Below the pieces are notes generated by a model that was not told the origin of the DNA, searched no databases, and saw only the letters and a program-made list of their open reading frames with translations. From NCBI GenBank assembly GCA_041393415.1, contig JAWKKE010000003.1, forward strand, positions 124,001 to 188,000: a stretch of 64,000 nucleotides of DNA, given 5' to 3'. Shown in pieces: positions 1 to 7,796 of this stretch. This DNA comes from Thermoleophilia bacterium (GTDB lineage Bacteria > Actinomycetota > Thermoleophilia > UBA2241). The position numbers and the translations under genes are program-made. Every line of letters begins with the position of its first letter. Position 1 is the first letter of the stretch.

Positions 1-1047
1 ACCACCGTTGCGGCTACTGGGAGCGAGCTCACGCCGGAGGAGATCTATGACAAGTATGCCGAAGGGGTCGTTGAGGTCTTGGCGACTTTCTCGCAGTCGT
101 CTGCGAGTGGCCCATTTGGCGCGTCAAGCGGATCATCTCAAGCGCTCGGCTCCGGCTTTGTGGTGTCCGCAGACGGCAGCATTATGACCAGCGCGCACGT
201 CGTGTCTGACAACGGTGTCGTCGCCGAATCCGTCAGCGTCGTTTTCAAAGACGATGGGCTCGGCATGAAGAGTGTGGACGCAACGATCGTGGGGGTCGAC
301 GAGACCAGTGATGTTGCGCTGCTCAAGGTTGATCCCAGCAAGACGCCCGATCTCGTGCCGCTGGTGCTCGGCGATTCCAGCGCGGTCAGTCCCGGCGAAG
401 AAGTCGTCGCAATCGGCAATCCTCTCGGGTACGACTTCTCAGTGACGAGCGGGATCGTGTCGGCCGTGCATCGAAACCTCGAGTCGCCCAACGGCTCGGT
501 CATTCCCAACGGGATTCAGACGGATGCCGCGATCAACTCCGGCAACTCGGGAGGACCTCTCTTCAATGCGCAAGGTCAGGTCATCGGCATCAATGAACAG
601 ATCGCCACAGAGTCCGGTGGCAATGAGGGCTTGGGGTTTGCGGTGCCAATCAACACCGCGGAGAAGGTGATGGAGCAGCTCCAGGCGAGCGGCAAGGTCA
701 CGTATGCGTACCTCGGAGTTCAGGGACAGACGCTGACGACCGACGTGGCTGAGGCGCTCGGCATCGATGCCGAGAACGGCGTGCTCATAGCCAGCGTTGC
801 GAGCGGCAGCCCCGCCGAAGAGGCAGGTCTTCGTGGCGGTAGTCAGCAGACGGTGGTGCAGGGTCAGGTATACGTGCTTGGCGGCGACGTGATTACCGCG
901 GTGAATGGAGAGAGCCTGGACAGTGCCGACGAGCTCGTGGCGGCTATTAACGAGCTGAGCCCAGGCGATGAAGTGACGTTGACGATTGTCCGTGATGGCG
1001 ACAGCAAGGAGATAAGCGTCACGCTGGGTGAGCGGCCGACGACGTAA
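1..1047 (+). CDS. HtrA/DegP-like S1C serine protease, 5' truncated by window edge
   Basis: The reading frame is open from base 1, so the start lies outside the window; 348 residues are visible. The trypsin-like triad can be read: His in a SAHVV motif at 196-198, Asp in DVALLKVD, and Ser in GNSGGPLF near 541-560. A C-terminal PDZ domain follows, with GVLIASVASGSPAEEAG and a G-D-x-I-T-A-V-N-G motif near 886-911. The family degrades or chaperones misfolded envelope proteins, normally anchored by an N-terminal membrane helix, which would be upstream of the window. The stop is TAA. It converges on the DAHP synthase gene, and a long hairpin lies between them. An ATG at 79 is internal and not the start, because the protease domain already begins upstream. 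Confidence 0.93.
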   Translation, partial: TTVAATGSELTPEEIYDKYAEGVVEVLATFSQSSASGPFGASSGSSQALGSGFVVSADGSIMTSAHVVSDNGVVAESVSVVFKDDGLGMKSVDATIVGVDETSDVALLKVDPSKTPDLVPLVLGDSSAVSPGEEVVAIGNPLGYDFSVTSGIVSAVHRNLESPNGSVIPNGIQTDAAINSGNSGGPLFNAQGQVIGINEQIATESGGNEGLGFAVPINTAEKVMEQLQASGKVTYAYLGVQGQTLTTDVAEALGIDAENGVLIASVASGSPAEEAGLRGGSQQTVVQGQVYVLGGDVITAVNGESLDSADELVAAINELSPGDEVTLTIVRDGDSKEISVTLGERPTT

Positions 1048-1209
1048 GGTGCGGACGCTCGGTCGCGAGCGTTCCTGCGAATCTCACGTGAGCCGGGGTG
1101 CTGGTTGCATCGTGGGGAGATCGAGGCTCAGGCGCTGGCGGTCAGAGCACTGTGGTCGAAGGGCAAGATCTCGTCAGCGGGCAGTTCGAAGCCTGGCGAG
1201 CACATGGAA

Positions 1210-1254
1210 ACAGGTGTGGGCGATGCGGTACACGAACGCATCGCCCACACCTGT
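1210..1254. terminator. Long perfect hairpin between convergent genes
   Basis: Bases 1211-1227 and 1237-1253 are perfect reverse complements (17 bp, beginning CAGGTGTGGG), extended by an A-T pair at 1210/1254, with a 9-nt loop. It sits in the 290-bp gap between the convergent protease and DAHP synthase genes. A bidirectional terminator is the natural reading, although neither side has a strong T tract. I see nothing else in this gap. Confidence 0.6.
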
Positions 1255-1337
1255 GGCAGCTCTGGCCCGAGCGCTTCAGAGCGTCGGGCGTCTACAATCG
1301 AGCAATCGCGAGCTTCGTACTCGCGCTTCCGTGCGTG

Positions 1338-2717
1338 CTAGTCGCGCACGCTCTTGGGTCTAAGCATCTCCGCCAGTTGAAAGGCCACGTCGAGGGATTG
1401 CCGGGCGTTCAGCCTTGGGTCGCAGAGTGTCGAGTAGTGCACTCCGAGGTCCGCCTCCGTGACGGGTTCCGCACCGCCTACGCACTCGGTGACGTCGTCG
1501 CCGGTGAACTCGAGGTGAACTCCTCCCGGCCAGACGCCTTCGCATGTGCACACGTTGAAGAAGCCGCGGAGCTCTCTCATGATGTCGTCGAAGTGCCGGG
1601 TCTTGACACCGCTGGGGGTGACGAGTCCGTTCGCATGCATTGGGTCGCACGCCCACACCACGGGATGTCCGGCGTTGTGTACCGCGCGGATGAGTGGCGG
1701 GAGGAGTTCCTCGATGCGGTCCGCGCCCAGGCGTGTGATGAGTGTCAATCGACCTGGTTCGCGACGAGGATCGAGTCGCTCACAGAGTGCGACTATGTCG
1801 TCCTCGCGAGCCTCGGGTCCGAACTTGCAGGCGACGGGGTTGTGTACGCCGGCGAAGAAGTCGACGTGCGCGCCGTCTACCTGGCGAGTTCTCTCGCCGA
1901 TCCAGATGAGATGAGCTGAGCAGTCGTACCAGTCGCCGGTAAGGCTGTCGCGTCGCGTCAGGCCCTCCTCGTACGGGAGAAGCAGGCCCTCATGGCTGGT
2001 CCAGAGATCGACCTGGTGCATCTCGTGGGCGCGTTCCAGGTCCACGCCGCAAGCCGCCATGAAGCGCAGCGCGTCGTCGATGCCGCGCGCGATCATCTCG
2101 TAGCGTCGACCCTCGGGGGAGTGAGCGACGAACTCCTGGTTCCAACGGTGCACTTGACGCAGATCCGCGAATCCACCCTTGGTGAACGCTCGCAGCAGGT
2201 TGAGACGCGCAGCCGACTGATGGTAAGCCTGCACCATCCTGCGCGGATCGGCGATACGCGCGTCGGCGTGCGCGGCGTCGTCGTTCACCATGTGCCCACG
2301 GAACGAGGGAAGCTCGCTGTCGCCGACGCGTTCTGTCGGTTTGGAGCGTGGTTTGGCGAACTGGCCGGCCACTCGTCCGAGCTTCACAACCGGCAGGGCC
2401 GCTCCGTAGGTGAGGACCGTCGCCATCTGCAACATGATCTTGAGGTTGTCGCGGATGCGCGGCGCCGACAGATCGCGGAAGGACTCTGCACAGTCGCCGA
2501 CGTGAAGGAGAAAAGCCTTGCCTTCCGCGACTTGGCCGAGTGCGGTCTTGAGCTCTCGTGACTCGCCCGCGAAGACCAGCGGGGGAAGGGAAGACAGCTC
2601 TGCAAGCGCGTCACCCACTGCGACTTGGTCCGGCCAATCGGGCTGTTGGGCGGCCGGCTTGTCTCTCCATGACGCTGGACTCCACTGTTGACTACGTTCC
2701 ACGGTGTTTGCTCCCAT
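1338..2717 (-). CDS. aroG: 3-deoxy-7-phosphoheptulonate (DAHP) synthase, class II
   Basis: A 459-residue protein of the plant/actinobacterial class II DAHP synthases, which condense phosphoenolpyruvate and erythrose 4-phosphate in the first shikimate step. Family segments seen include LLHVGDCAE, PVVKLGRVAGQFAKPRS, SHEGLLLPYEE, HLIWIGERTRQ, FFAGVHNPVACK, VVWACDPMHANG and GGVHLEFTGDDVTEC. The cysteines and acidic residues in VGDCAE, DPMH and HLEFTG correspond to metal and substrate ligands in the family. The start at 2717 (MGANTVERS) is chosen because class II enzymes begin shortly before a W-P-x-x-W-R-like segment, here WSPASWRDKPA; no clear Shine-Dalgarno is visible. The stop is TAG. aroA lies about 7 kb downstream, so the shikimate genes are dispersed. 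Confidence 0.95.
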   Translation of the reverse strand: MGANTVERSQQWSPASWRDKPAAQQPDWPDQVAVGDALAELSSLPPLVFAGESRELKTALGQVAEGKAFLLHVGDCAESFRDLSAPRIRDNLKIMLQMATVLTYGAALPVVKLGRVAGQFAKPRSKPTERVGDSELPSFRGHMVNDDAAHADARIADPRRMVQAYHQSAARLNLLRAFTKGGFADLRQVHRWNQEFVAHSPEGRRYEMIARGIDDALRFMAACGVDLERAHEMHQVDLWTSHEGLLLPYEEGLTRRDSLTGDWYDCSAHLIWIGERTRQVDGAHVDFFAGVHNPVACKFGPEAREDDIVALCERLDPRREPGRLTLITRLGADRIEELLPPLIRAVHNAGHPVVWACDPMHANGLVTPSGVKTRHFDDIMRELRGFFNVCTCEGVWPGGVHLEFTGDDVTECVGGAEPVTEADLGVHYSTLCDPRLNARQSLDVAFQLAEMLRPKSVRD

Positions 2718-2956
2718 TGGTTTCTGACACCACACCCTGCGACGCAGAGGGGTCGCGCCGCATCGCACGCCGTCACAATGATAGCGCCATGCGTCTCAAT
2801 CGCGATGCCGGGTGGGCTGTGGCTGTGTTCAGGTCTTGGCAATCGGCGAGCGCGCCTTGCGACGGTCGACGACACAGGTATCGACCTCAAGGCTTTCGCT
2901 TCACAGGTGCGGCACCAGTGGTCTAGCATGGCCATGCGAACGACGGGGAGGATGTG

Positions 2957-4216
2957 ATGGAACGGCGTGTCGGCGTGCTCGTGATCGGCGCCGGACCAGT
3001 GGGCGCCTGCTGCGCTTACGAGCTGGCTACGAGCGGCTGCAACGTGCTCCTGGTTGAACGAGAGCTTGACGCTTGCCCGCCGGCGGCCGCCGCGCACGGC
3101 AATTGTGGTCTTGTCCTGCCCTCACATCTGACGCCTCTTGCCGCGCCTGGAGTCATTACCAAAGGTATGCGCTGGCTCTTCGACTCTGGGAGCCCGTTCT
3201 ATGTAGCGCCACGAGCGAGCGCAGAGCTGGTCCGTTGGCTCTGGTTGTTCAGAGCGGCGTGTACGGAAGAGCGGTCGCGCGCCGGTGCTGAGGTCCTGTT
3301 TCCGCTCAACTACGCGAGTGCTGCACTGCACGTGGAGCTGGCAGAGCGGCACGGTGAGCGGTGGCTATATCGGCGCAATGGGCTAGTCCAGGTTCACGAA
3401 TCTGCCGCTGGTGGCGAGGAGGCGGCAGCGGAGGTTGCTCGCGACCGCGCTCTCGGTGTGTCGGTTTCCGATCTCTCCATGGCGCAGGTGCGAGCGCGCT
3501 ATCCTCAATATCGCAGCAGCGTCGCGCATGCGGTTCTGTATGAAGACGCTGCGCATCTCGAGCCGCTTCGCTTCACCCGGACGATGGCCGACCTGGCTGT
3601 CGCGGCCGGCGCGGAGTTGGCGACCGATACCGAGGTTCTGGCGCTCGACTGCACCGGGCGCGGGACTGTGCGGGCGATCACCACTCGTGGTGACGTGCTG
3701 GCGGAGCAGGTTGTGGTGGCGGCGGGGGCGTGGTCGCCAGATCTCGCCAGAGGTCTCGGGGTGTCGCTGCCAATTCAACCTGCGAAGGGCTACAGCGTTG
3801 ATCTCCAGCGTCCCTCCAGCTTCCCGGAAGCGCCGTTCTACCTTGGCGAGGCGCATCTCGTGTTTACACCGATGGGCGAGACCCTGCGCCTCGGCGGTAC
3901 GCTCGAACTGGCAGGCTGGAACATGGCGGTCCGACCGCGGCGGGTGGCCGGTTTGCGACAGGCCGCTGCGCGAGCCTTCGGTCTGGCAGCGCATTCGGCT
4001 CCGGAGAGACTGTGGCGCGGACCGCGCCCTGTGACTCCCGATGGCCTACCAGTCGTGGGAAGAGTGCCCTGCGCTGAGCGCGTGATCTTGGCGACTGGGC
4101 ACTGCATGCTCGGTCTCCTCTTGGCGCCGGTCACCGGCAGGCTTGTAGCGGAGCTTGCCGGTGGTTCGCAGCTATCGGAGAGTATCGCTGCTCTGTCGGC
4201 GCGACGGTTCCGCTGA
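2957..4216 (+). CDS. FAD-dependent amino-acid oxidoreductase, DadA/glycine-oxidase-like
   Basis: 419 residues. The N-terminus has a Rossmann dinucleotide motif (VLVIGAGPVGACCAYELA) followed by an acidic residue in LLVERE, typical of the DAO superfamily. The C-terminus has the family segment TPDGLPVVGR, then ATGHCMLGLLLAPVTGRLVAEL, which closes the FAD site. In between lie VVVAAGAWSPDLARGLG and QPAKGYSV. DadA-like enzymes oxidise D-amino acids or N-methylated glycines; the substrate cannot be read from sequence. The ATG at 2957 is preferred over GTG at 2954 because GGGGAGG at 2945-2951 is better spaced. The gene stands alone and divergent from the DAHP synthase gene. A role in methylamine or sarcosine metabolism with nearby mttB is possible but is only inference. 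Confidence 0.8.
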   Translation: MERRVGVLVIGAGPVGACCAYELATSGCNVLLVERELDACPPAAAAHGNCGLVLPSHLTPLAAPGVITKGMRWLFDSGSPFYVAPRASAELVRWLWLFRAACTEERSRAGAEVLFPLNYASAALHVELAERHGERWLYRRNGLVQVHESAAGGEEAAAEVARDRALGVSVSDLSMAQVRARYPQYRSSVAHAVLYEDAAHLEPLRFTRTMADLAVAAGAELATDTEVLALDCTGRGTVRAITTRGDVLAEQVVVAAGAWSPDLARGLGVSLPIQPAKGYSVDLQRPSSFPEAPFYLGEAHLVFTPMGETLRLGGTLELAGWNMAVRPRRVAGLRQAAARAFGLAAHSAPERLWRGPRPVTPDGLPVVGRVPCAERVILATGHCMLGLLLAPVTGRLVAELAGGSQLSESIAALSARRFR

Positions 4217-4294
4217 CGAGAGATGCGCTAGCTTGGGCGGGAAGCGTTGCGTCCGGTCCCGCGCTCAAGAAGGCGGCAAGGTGCGCGGACGTGT

Positions 4295-4312
4295 GCGCCA
4301 GGCACTTGGCGC
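4295..4312. terminator. Short hairpin between convergent genes
   Basis: GCGCCA at 4295-4300 pairs with TGGCGC at 4307-4312 across a 6-nt loop, in the 113-bp gap between the convergent FAD oxidoreductase and rhodanese genes. It has no T tract and is a weak candidate. Confidence 0.3.
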
Positions 4313-4329
4313 GCTACCCCGGAATGGGC

Positions 4330-4641
4330 CTAGCGGCTGCGCATCACCGGGAGACCGAACTTGACCCAGTCTTCCATGCCGCCGAGTACGTCGGTGACGT
4401 TTGTGTACCCGAGTCGCTTGAGGCGTTGAGCTTCGCGTCTGCTGCGGCGACCGCTGAGGCAGATGACGAGAATCTCGGCGTCGCGGTCCAGGCCAACGGC
4501 ATCTGCTTTGATGCGCGCTGGAGGGACGCTGAGAGCCCCTTTGGGGTGGAGAGCACGGAACTCGCGCTCCGAGCGCACATCCACGAGCTTCGCTCCGCGG
4601 CGCATACGCGATTGAACCTCACGGACGCCGACGCCGGTCAC
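4330..4641 (-). CDS. Single-domain rhodanese-like sulfurtransferase
   Basis: 103 residues, the normal size of a single rhodanese domain. It shows the CH2A motif KLVDVRSEREFRALHPKGA, the active-site loop CLSGRRS with Cys at residue 61 (the expected C-x-x-G-x-R-S pattern), and the C-terminal GGMEDWVKFGLPV. Such proteins carry persulfide sulfur for thiosulfate or cysteine-derived sulfur transfer in the cytoplasm. The GTG start at 4641 is chosen because it begins just before the domain and just after the upstream stop at 4679; there is no good Shine-Dalgarno. It is probably co-transcribed with the two genes upstream on the minus strand. The stop is TAG. Confidence 0.88.
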   Translation of the reverse strand: MTGVGVREVQSRMRRGAKLVDVRSEREFRALHPKGALSVPPARIKADAVGLDRDAEILVICLSGRRSRREAQRLKRLGYTNVTDVLGGMEDWVKFGLPVMRSR

Positions 4642-4678
4642 TTTGCCCGAAGCGTGGGCATTGCCTGAGGGCTGCCGA

Positions 4679-5047
4679 CTAAAAGGCCACATTGTCGTGC
4701 TGCGGCTGCTCGACGAGGCTGTCGTACAGCACCTCGAAAGGCCCGCTGGTGAAGACTGGCTGCAGACTGGCGTACACGGCCTGAACTGTCTCACCGGCGT
4801 AGAAATCGTCGTGGGCGTCGAGTGTCTCCCACTCCGTCTCGAAGATGTAGTGCACATCGGCGAGGGCGGCTCCTCGCCCGCACGTGTCGAGGGCGCTTGC
4901 CAAGGGAGACATCCCGAACGACCTCAAGGTTCGGTGGCTCTCGTGCCCATAGGCCTCGGTAACTGCTGCCGAAAGGCTCTGCAAGGCTGCCTCAGCAAGA
5001 CCCTCTGACCCGCGAAGTACGCTGAACATTGTCTGGCCTACGATCAC
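4679..5047 (-). CDS. Small conserved protein, possibly a dimeric alpha-beta barrel
   Basis: 122 residues. The N-terminus (TMFSVLRGSEGLAEAALQSL) followed by a long helix and a strand-rich end (HYIFETEWETLDAHDDFYAG) resembles the ferredoxin-like ABM/Dabb fold, where a residue counter for aromatic or haem substrates is common. The resemblance is by pattern only and no catalytic residue can be named. The GTG start at 5047 has GAGGGAG just upstream. It lies between the rhodanese and the peroxiredoxin-like gene on the same strand, suggesting a small redox or sulfur operon. The stop is TAG. Confidence 0.6.
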   Translation of the reverse strand: MIVGQTMFSVLRGSEGLAEAALQSLSAAVTEAYGHESHRTLRSFGMSPLASALDTCGRGAALADVHYIFETEWETLDAHDDFYAGETVQAVYASLQPVFTSGPFEVLYDSLVEQPQHDNVAF

Positions 5048-5145
5048 GATTCGCTCCCTCTGGGTTCAACTGCTGGGGTATGTACCCCCAGGTGCGAGTC
5101 TTGAACGGGTCTGTTGCCTGCCGGTGCCTGGCGCATGGGCGCATC

Positions 5146-5592
5146 CTATCGAACCACTCGACGCAGCTCGCTGGTCAGCTTCTCGGCGACGAGGCAGTGC
5201 GCGTCATCCGCCGTGTGCACGATCTTCCCTGCGCGATCGATGATGACCACCGTCTTGTGCGCGCTACCGGCGCGGCCGATGCCATACATTCTCGCCAGGG
5301 TACCGTCGTCGGCGAGCACGGGGAAGGCGACTCGGTCCGCTGTCTTCGTGCGGCTGTCAACGTCTGCGGGATCGCCCACGACAACGCCGACAATCTGGGC
5401 GCGCAGTCCCCACAGCTCCTCCGTCGTCGCGTCGAGCGCGGCAAGACTCTCATTGATACCGTCACGAGCCGGCAGGAAGGCCACCACGACGTACCAATCG
5501 CCTCGATAGCCGGCGAGGCTGATCTCGTTTCCTTGCACATCCTTGAGCAAGAACGGTGGCGCTTCGCGGCCAACTCCGGATGCGTAGCCCAT
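5146..5592 (-). CDS. AhpC/TSA-like thioredoxin-fold protein lacking the peroxidatic cysteine
   Basis: 148 residues starting at ATG 5592 with GGAGG eight bases upstream; a longer frame to 5856 overlaps the mttB start region and is not needed. The fold is that of peroxiredoxins: GREAPPFLLKDVQGNEISLAGYRGDWYVVVAFLPARDG, then AFPVLADDGTLARMYGI and TVVIIDRAGKIVHTADD. In true peroxiredoxins the segment after the third strand carries the peroxidatic Cys (F-x-P-x-x-x-x-P-x-C). Here it reads FLPARDGINES, with no Cys. The only visible Cys is near the C-terminus (DDAHC). It may be a redox-inactive or scaffold paralogue. It sits upstream of the ABM-like and rhodanese genes and head-to-head with mttB. The stop is TAG. 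Confidence 0.75.
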   Translation of the reverse strand: MGYASGVGREAPPFLLKDVQGNEISLAGYRGDWYVVVAFLPARDGINESLAALDATTEELWGLRAQIVGVVVGDPADVDSRTKTADRVAFPVLADDGTLARMYGIGRAGSAHKTVVIIDRAGKIVHTADDAHCLVAEKLTSELRRVVR

Positions 5593-5769
5593 GCCGCGAC
5601 CTCCGGATGAACCATGAACAGTGAGAAGTGCTGGAACGAGTGTACCAGAGGGTGGGTGGACTCCACCTAGGTGTCGCACGTAGAAGGAGACGAACTCGCC
5701 GTCGCGCTCTCCCAGTGATGTAATTGCCCAACCAACCTGGGTGGATTGACGTACCTTGAGGAGGCTGGA

Positions 5770-7239
5770 TTGAAACGAAACCCATATGCGGGACGTCGGC
5801 GCAGCGACGGCCTGAGTCTCAATGTCTTCACCGACGATGAGATCGACGACATTCACCTATCCACACTCGAAGTGCTCGAGCGAACGGGTATCTGGGTCGA
5901 ACTCGACGAGGCGCTCGACATCTACAGCGACGGAGGCTGCATCGTCGATCGCGAGTCGCGACTTGTCCGCATTCCGCCTCATGTGGTGGAGGCCGCTATC
6001 GCGAGCGCGCCGCCGACGGTGGTTCTGTGCGGTCGCGATCCCAGGTACGACATTGTTGTGGGTGGGAGTCGCGTTGGATTCAGCAACTTCGGCGAGGGCA
6101 TCAAGGTAGTTGATCCTCACACCGGGGAGCTGAGACCGTCGACGAAACACGATCTCTGTGAGATTGCTCGCCTTGTCGACGCCCTGCCCGAGGTGGATGT
6201 GTTCGAGATGGCCGTCGTGTCTGGAGATCAGCCGCCCGAGACGTTCTCGCTGCACAATCACGAAGCGGCCATTGTCAACCAGACCAAGCCTATCTCGGGT
6301 GGCGCTCAGGACGGGAGAGCTGTTCACACCACTGTGGAGATGCTGGCGGCTGTGCAGGGCAGTAGGGATGAGGTGCGTCGGAGGCCGATGATGGTCATGG
6401 GCACGTGTCCCGTGAGCCCGTTGAAGCTCGTCAAGGACTTCTGCGAAATCATAATCGAGTCGGCGCGTGTTGGCTTGCCGAGTTGCGTGCTCAGCATGGC
6501 GATGGCTGGCGGATCCTCTCCGGTGACGCTTGCGGGGACACTGGTGACCCACAATGCCGAGGTCCTCGCCGGTGTTGTCCTGGCCCAGCTGACTGAGCGT
6601 GGTGCGAAGGTCCTCTACGGCTCTTCCACGACGGCGATGGACCTGCGGCTCGTTGCTGCCTCGGTTGGCTCACCCGAGTGCGCGCTGATCAGCGCCGGTG
6701 CGGCTCAACTGGCCCGACAGTACCGCCTTCCGAGCTACATCGCTGGTGCGTAGGGAGACAGCAAGCTAAGTGACGTGCAGCTTGGTCACGAGAAGACCCT
6801 TACAGCTCTCACGGCAGCGTTGGCAGGGACCAACCTGATCTACGGGCTAGGGATGATCGAGTCTGGCGTCACATTCGACTATGCGCAACTCGTGATCGAC
6901 AACGAGATGGCTCGCATGGTCAAACAAGTCGTGCGCGGTATTCGCGTGGACGACGAGTCGTTGGCTGTTGATGACATCGCCGGTGTCGGCTCCTTCGGGG
7001 ACTTCTTGAGCTTGTCGTCGACGATGAAGTTCATGCGTGAGACGTCTCAACCCGAGCTCATCGATCGCCGGGTCCGCGAGGATTGGCTGGAGCGCGGCGG
7101 CGACGACATGTACGGCCGGGCGTCGGCAAGGGCAAGGGCGCTTCTCGCCGATCATCATCCGGAGCCGCTTCCGGACGACGTGCGGCGTGAGGTTCGCGCG
7201 ATCGTCGAGCGAGCCGATCGCGAGCGAGCTCGTCGCTGA
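5770..7239 (+). CDS. mttB: Trimethylamine:corrinoid methyltransferase MttB with in-frame TAG read as pyrrolysine
   Basis: Read through a single TAG at 6751-6753, this is a 489-residue MttB. Both halves are in the same frame and both match the family: NAEVLAGVVLAQLTERGAKV, YGSSTTAMDL and LPSYIAGA before the TAG; GDSKLSDVQ, GHEKTLTALTAALAGTNLIY and FDYAQLVIDNEMARMVKQ after it. In Methanosarcina MttB the same spot, between an AG-x tripeptide and the (S/G)D-x-K segment, is pyrrolysine 334 of about 495. Here it is residue 328 of 489. MttB moves a methyl group from trimethylamine to a corrinoid protein (MttC). The TTG at 5770 is chosen for GAGGAGG at 5758-5764; TTG at 5746 is an alternative. No pylT, pylS, pylBCD or mttC is in the window. 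The final stop is TGA. A plain nonsense mutation would be a coincidence of position. Confidence 0.9.
6762..6784 (+). promoter_or_regulatory. Hairpin just downstream of the mttB TAG codon
   Basis: CAAGCT at 6762-6767 is the reverse complement of AGCTTG at 6779-6784, with an 11-nt loop. It begins eight bases after the TAG and is inside coding sequence. Stem-loops proposed to assist UAG readthrough (PYLIS) have been described in this location in methanogen methyltransferase genes, although they are not strictly required. The role here is inference. Confidence 0.35.
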
Positions 7240-7247
7240 CCGACAAC

Positions 7248-7291
7248 CTTCGGGCGGCGAGCGGAAGATATCGTCCACTCGCCGCCCGAAG
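7248..7291 (+). terminator. Terminator hairpin after mttB
   Basis: CTTCGGGCGGCGAG at 7248-7261 pairs perfectly with 7278-7291 (14 bp, 16-nt loop), starting 8 bp after the mttB TGA stop. A pyrimidine-rich run (CTCTTCCCTTCCCCC) follows at 7296-7310. The placement supports termination of mttB as a single-gene transcript. Confidence 0.65.
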
Positions 7292-7357
7292 TGGGCTCTT
7301 CCCTTCCCCCGCACGTCTGCCGATATACGGTGAAACGTGGTAGCGGAAGGGAGCACA

Positions 7358-7732
7358 ATGACGCGTGGCACAGCGACGATCATTCGACTTGCAGTTGTCG
7401 CTCTTGCGGCGATTGCGCTGCTGGGATGTGGCTCAGAGGAGCTGCTGGCGCCGACAAACAACATCGATCGAGCGAAGGATGAGGCGACCAAAGCGGCGCT
7501 TCTCACCATCGATACCGGAATCACCGCGTACATCGCGATGAACCAGGAGGCGCCGCAACAGGTTGATGCCGATTCCCTGGGGTCGCTCGTGAGTCCGTGG
7601 CCCACGAACCCGTGGACCAATGCGCCCATGGAGCCGGGATCGGATCCTGGGACGTTCACGTACCAGTTCATGGGCGGTACGAGCTACTCCTTGACGGGTC
7701 ATCTCTCCGACGGAGACTTCACGCGACCATGA
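7358..7732 (+). CDS. Lipoprotein with GspG-like C-terminal domain
   Basis: 124 residues. The start at ATG 7358 has GGAAGGGAG upstream. The N-terminus is a classic lipoprotein signal: basic start, hydrophobic stretch, then lipobox ALLGCGS with Cys at about residue 24. After a short helix (TKAALLTIDTGITAYIAMNQ) the C-terminus reads SPWPTNPWTNAPM, then FTYQF and TSYSLTGHLSDGDF. This pattern of W-P-x-N-P-(W/Y), glycine, Y and SL-x-G-H-L resembles the C-terminal domain of type II secretion pseudopilin GspG, but the prepilin leader is missing. A related C-terminus ends the protein at 8743-9798, two genes away. Function unknown; it is probably exported and membrane-anchored. Confidence 0.7.
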   Translation: MTRGTATIIRLAVVALAAIALLGCGSEELLAPTNNIDRAKDEATKAALLTIDTGITAYIAMNQEAPQQVDADSLGSLVSPWPTNPWTNAPMEPGSDPGTFTYQFMGGTSYSLTGHLSDGDFTRP

Positions 7733-7796
7733 GTCGCTGCCGACCGGCTTGCGACCTGATCACGGTAGGTCGACACCACTCGACGGGCGGGACCTC

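Noticed and set aside
1028..1919. Plus-strand frames of 111 and 273 codons near the protease and DAHP synthase genes
   Set aside because: They run across the hairpin and antisense to the DAHP synthase, with no protein-like composition.
6751..6753. Selenocysteine recoding
   Set aside because: Selenocysteine uses TGA, and the codon here is TAG.
6751..6775. mttB as an ordinary nonsense-mutated pseudogene, or two separate genes starting again near 6775
   Set aside because: The TAG is in frame with intact family sequence on both sides and at the known pyrrolysine position; no ribosome site or family start exists at 6775.
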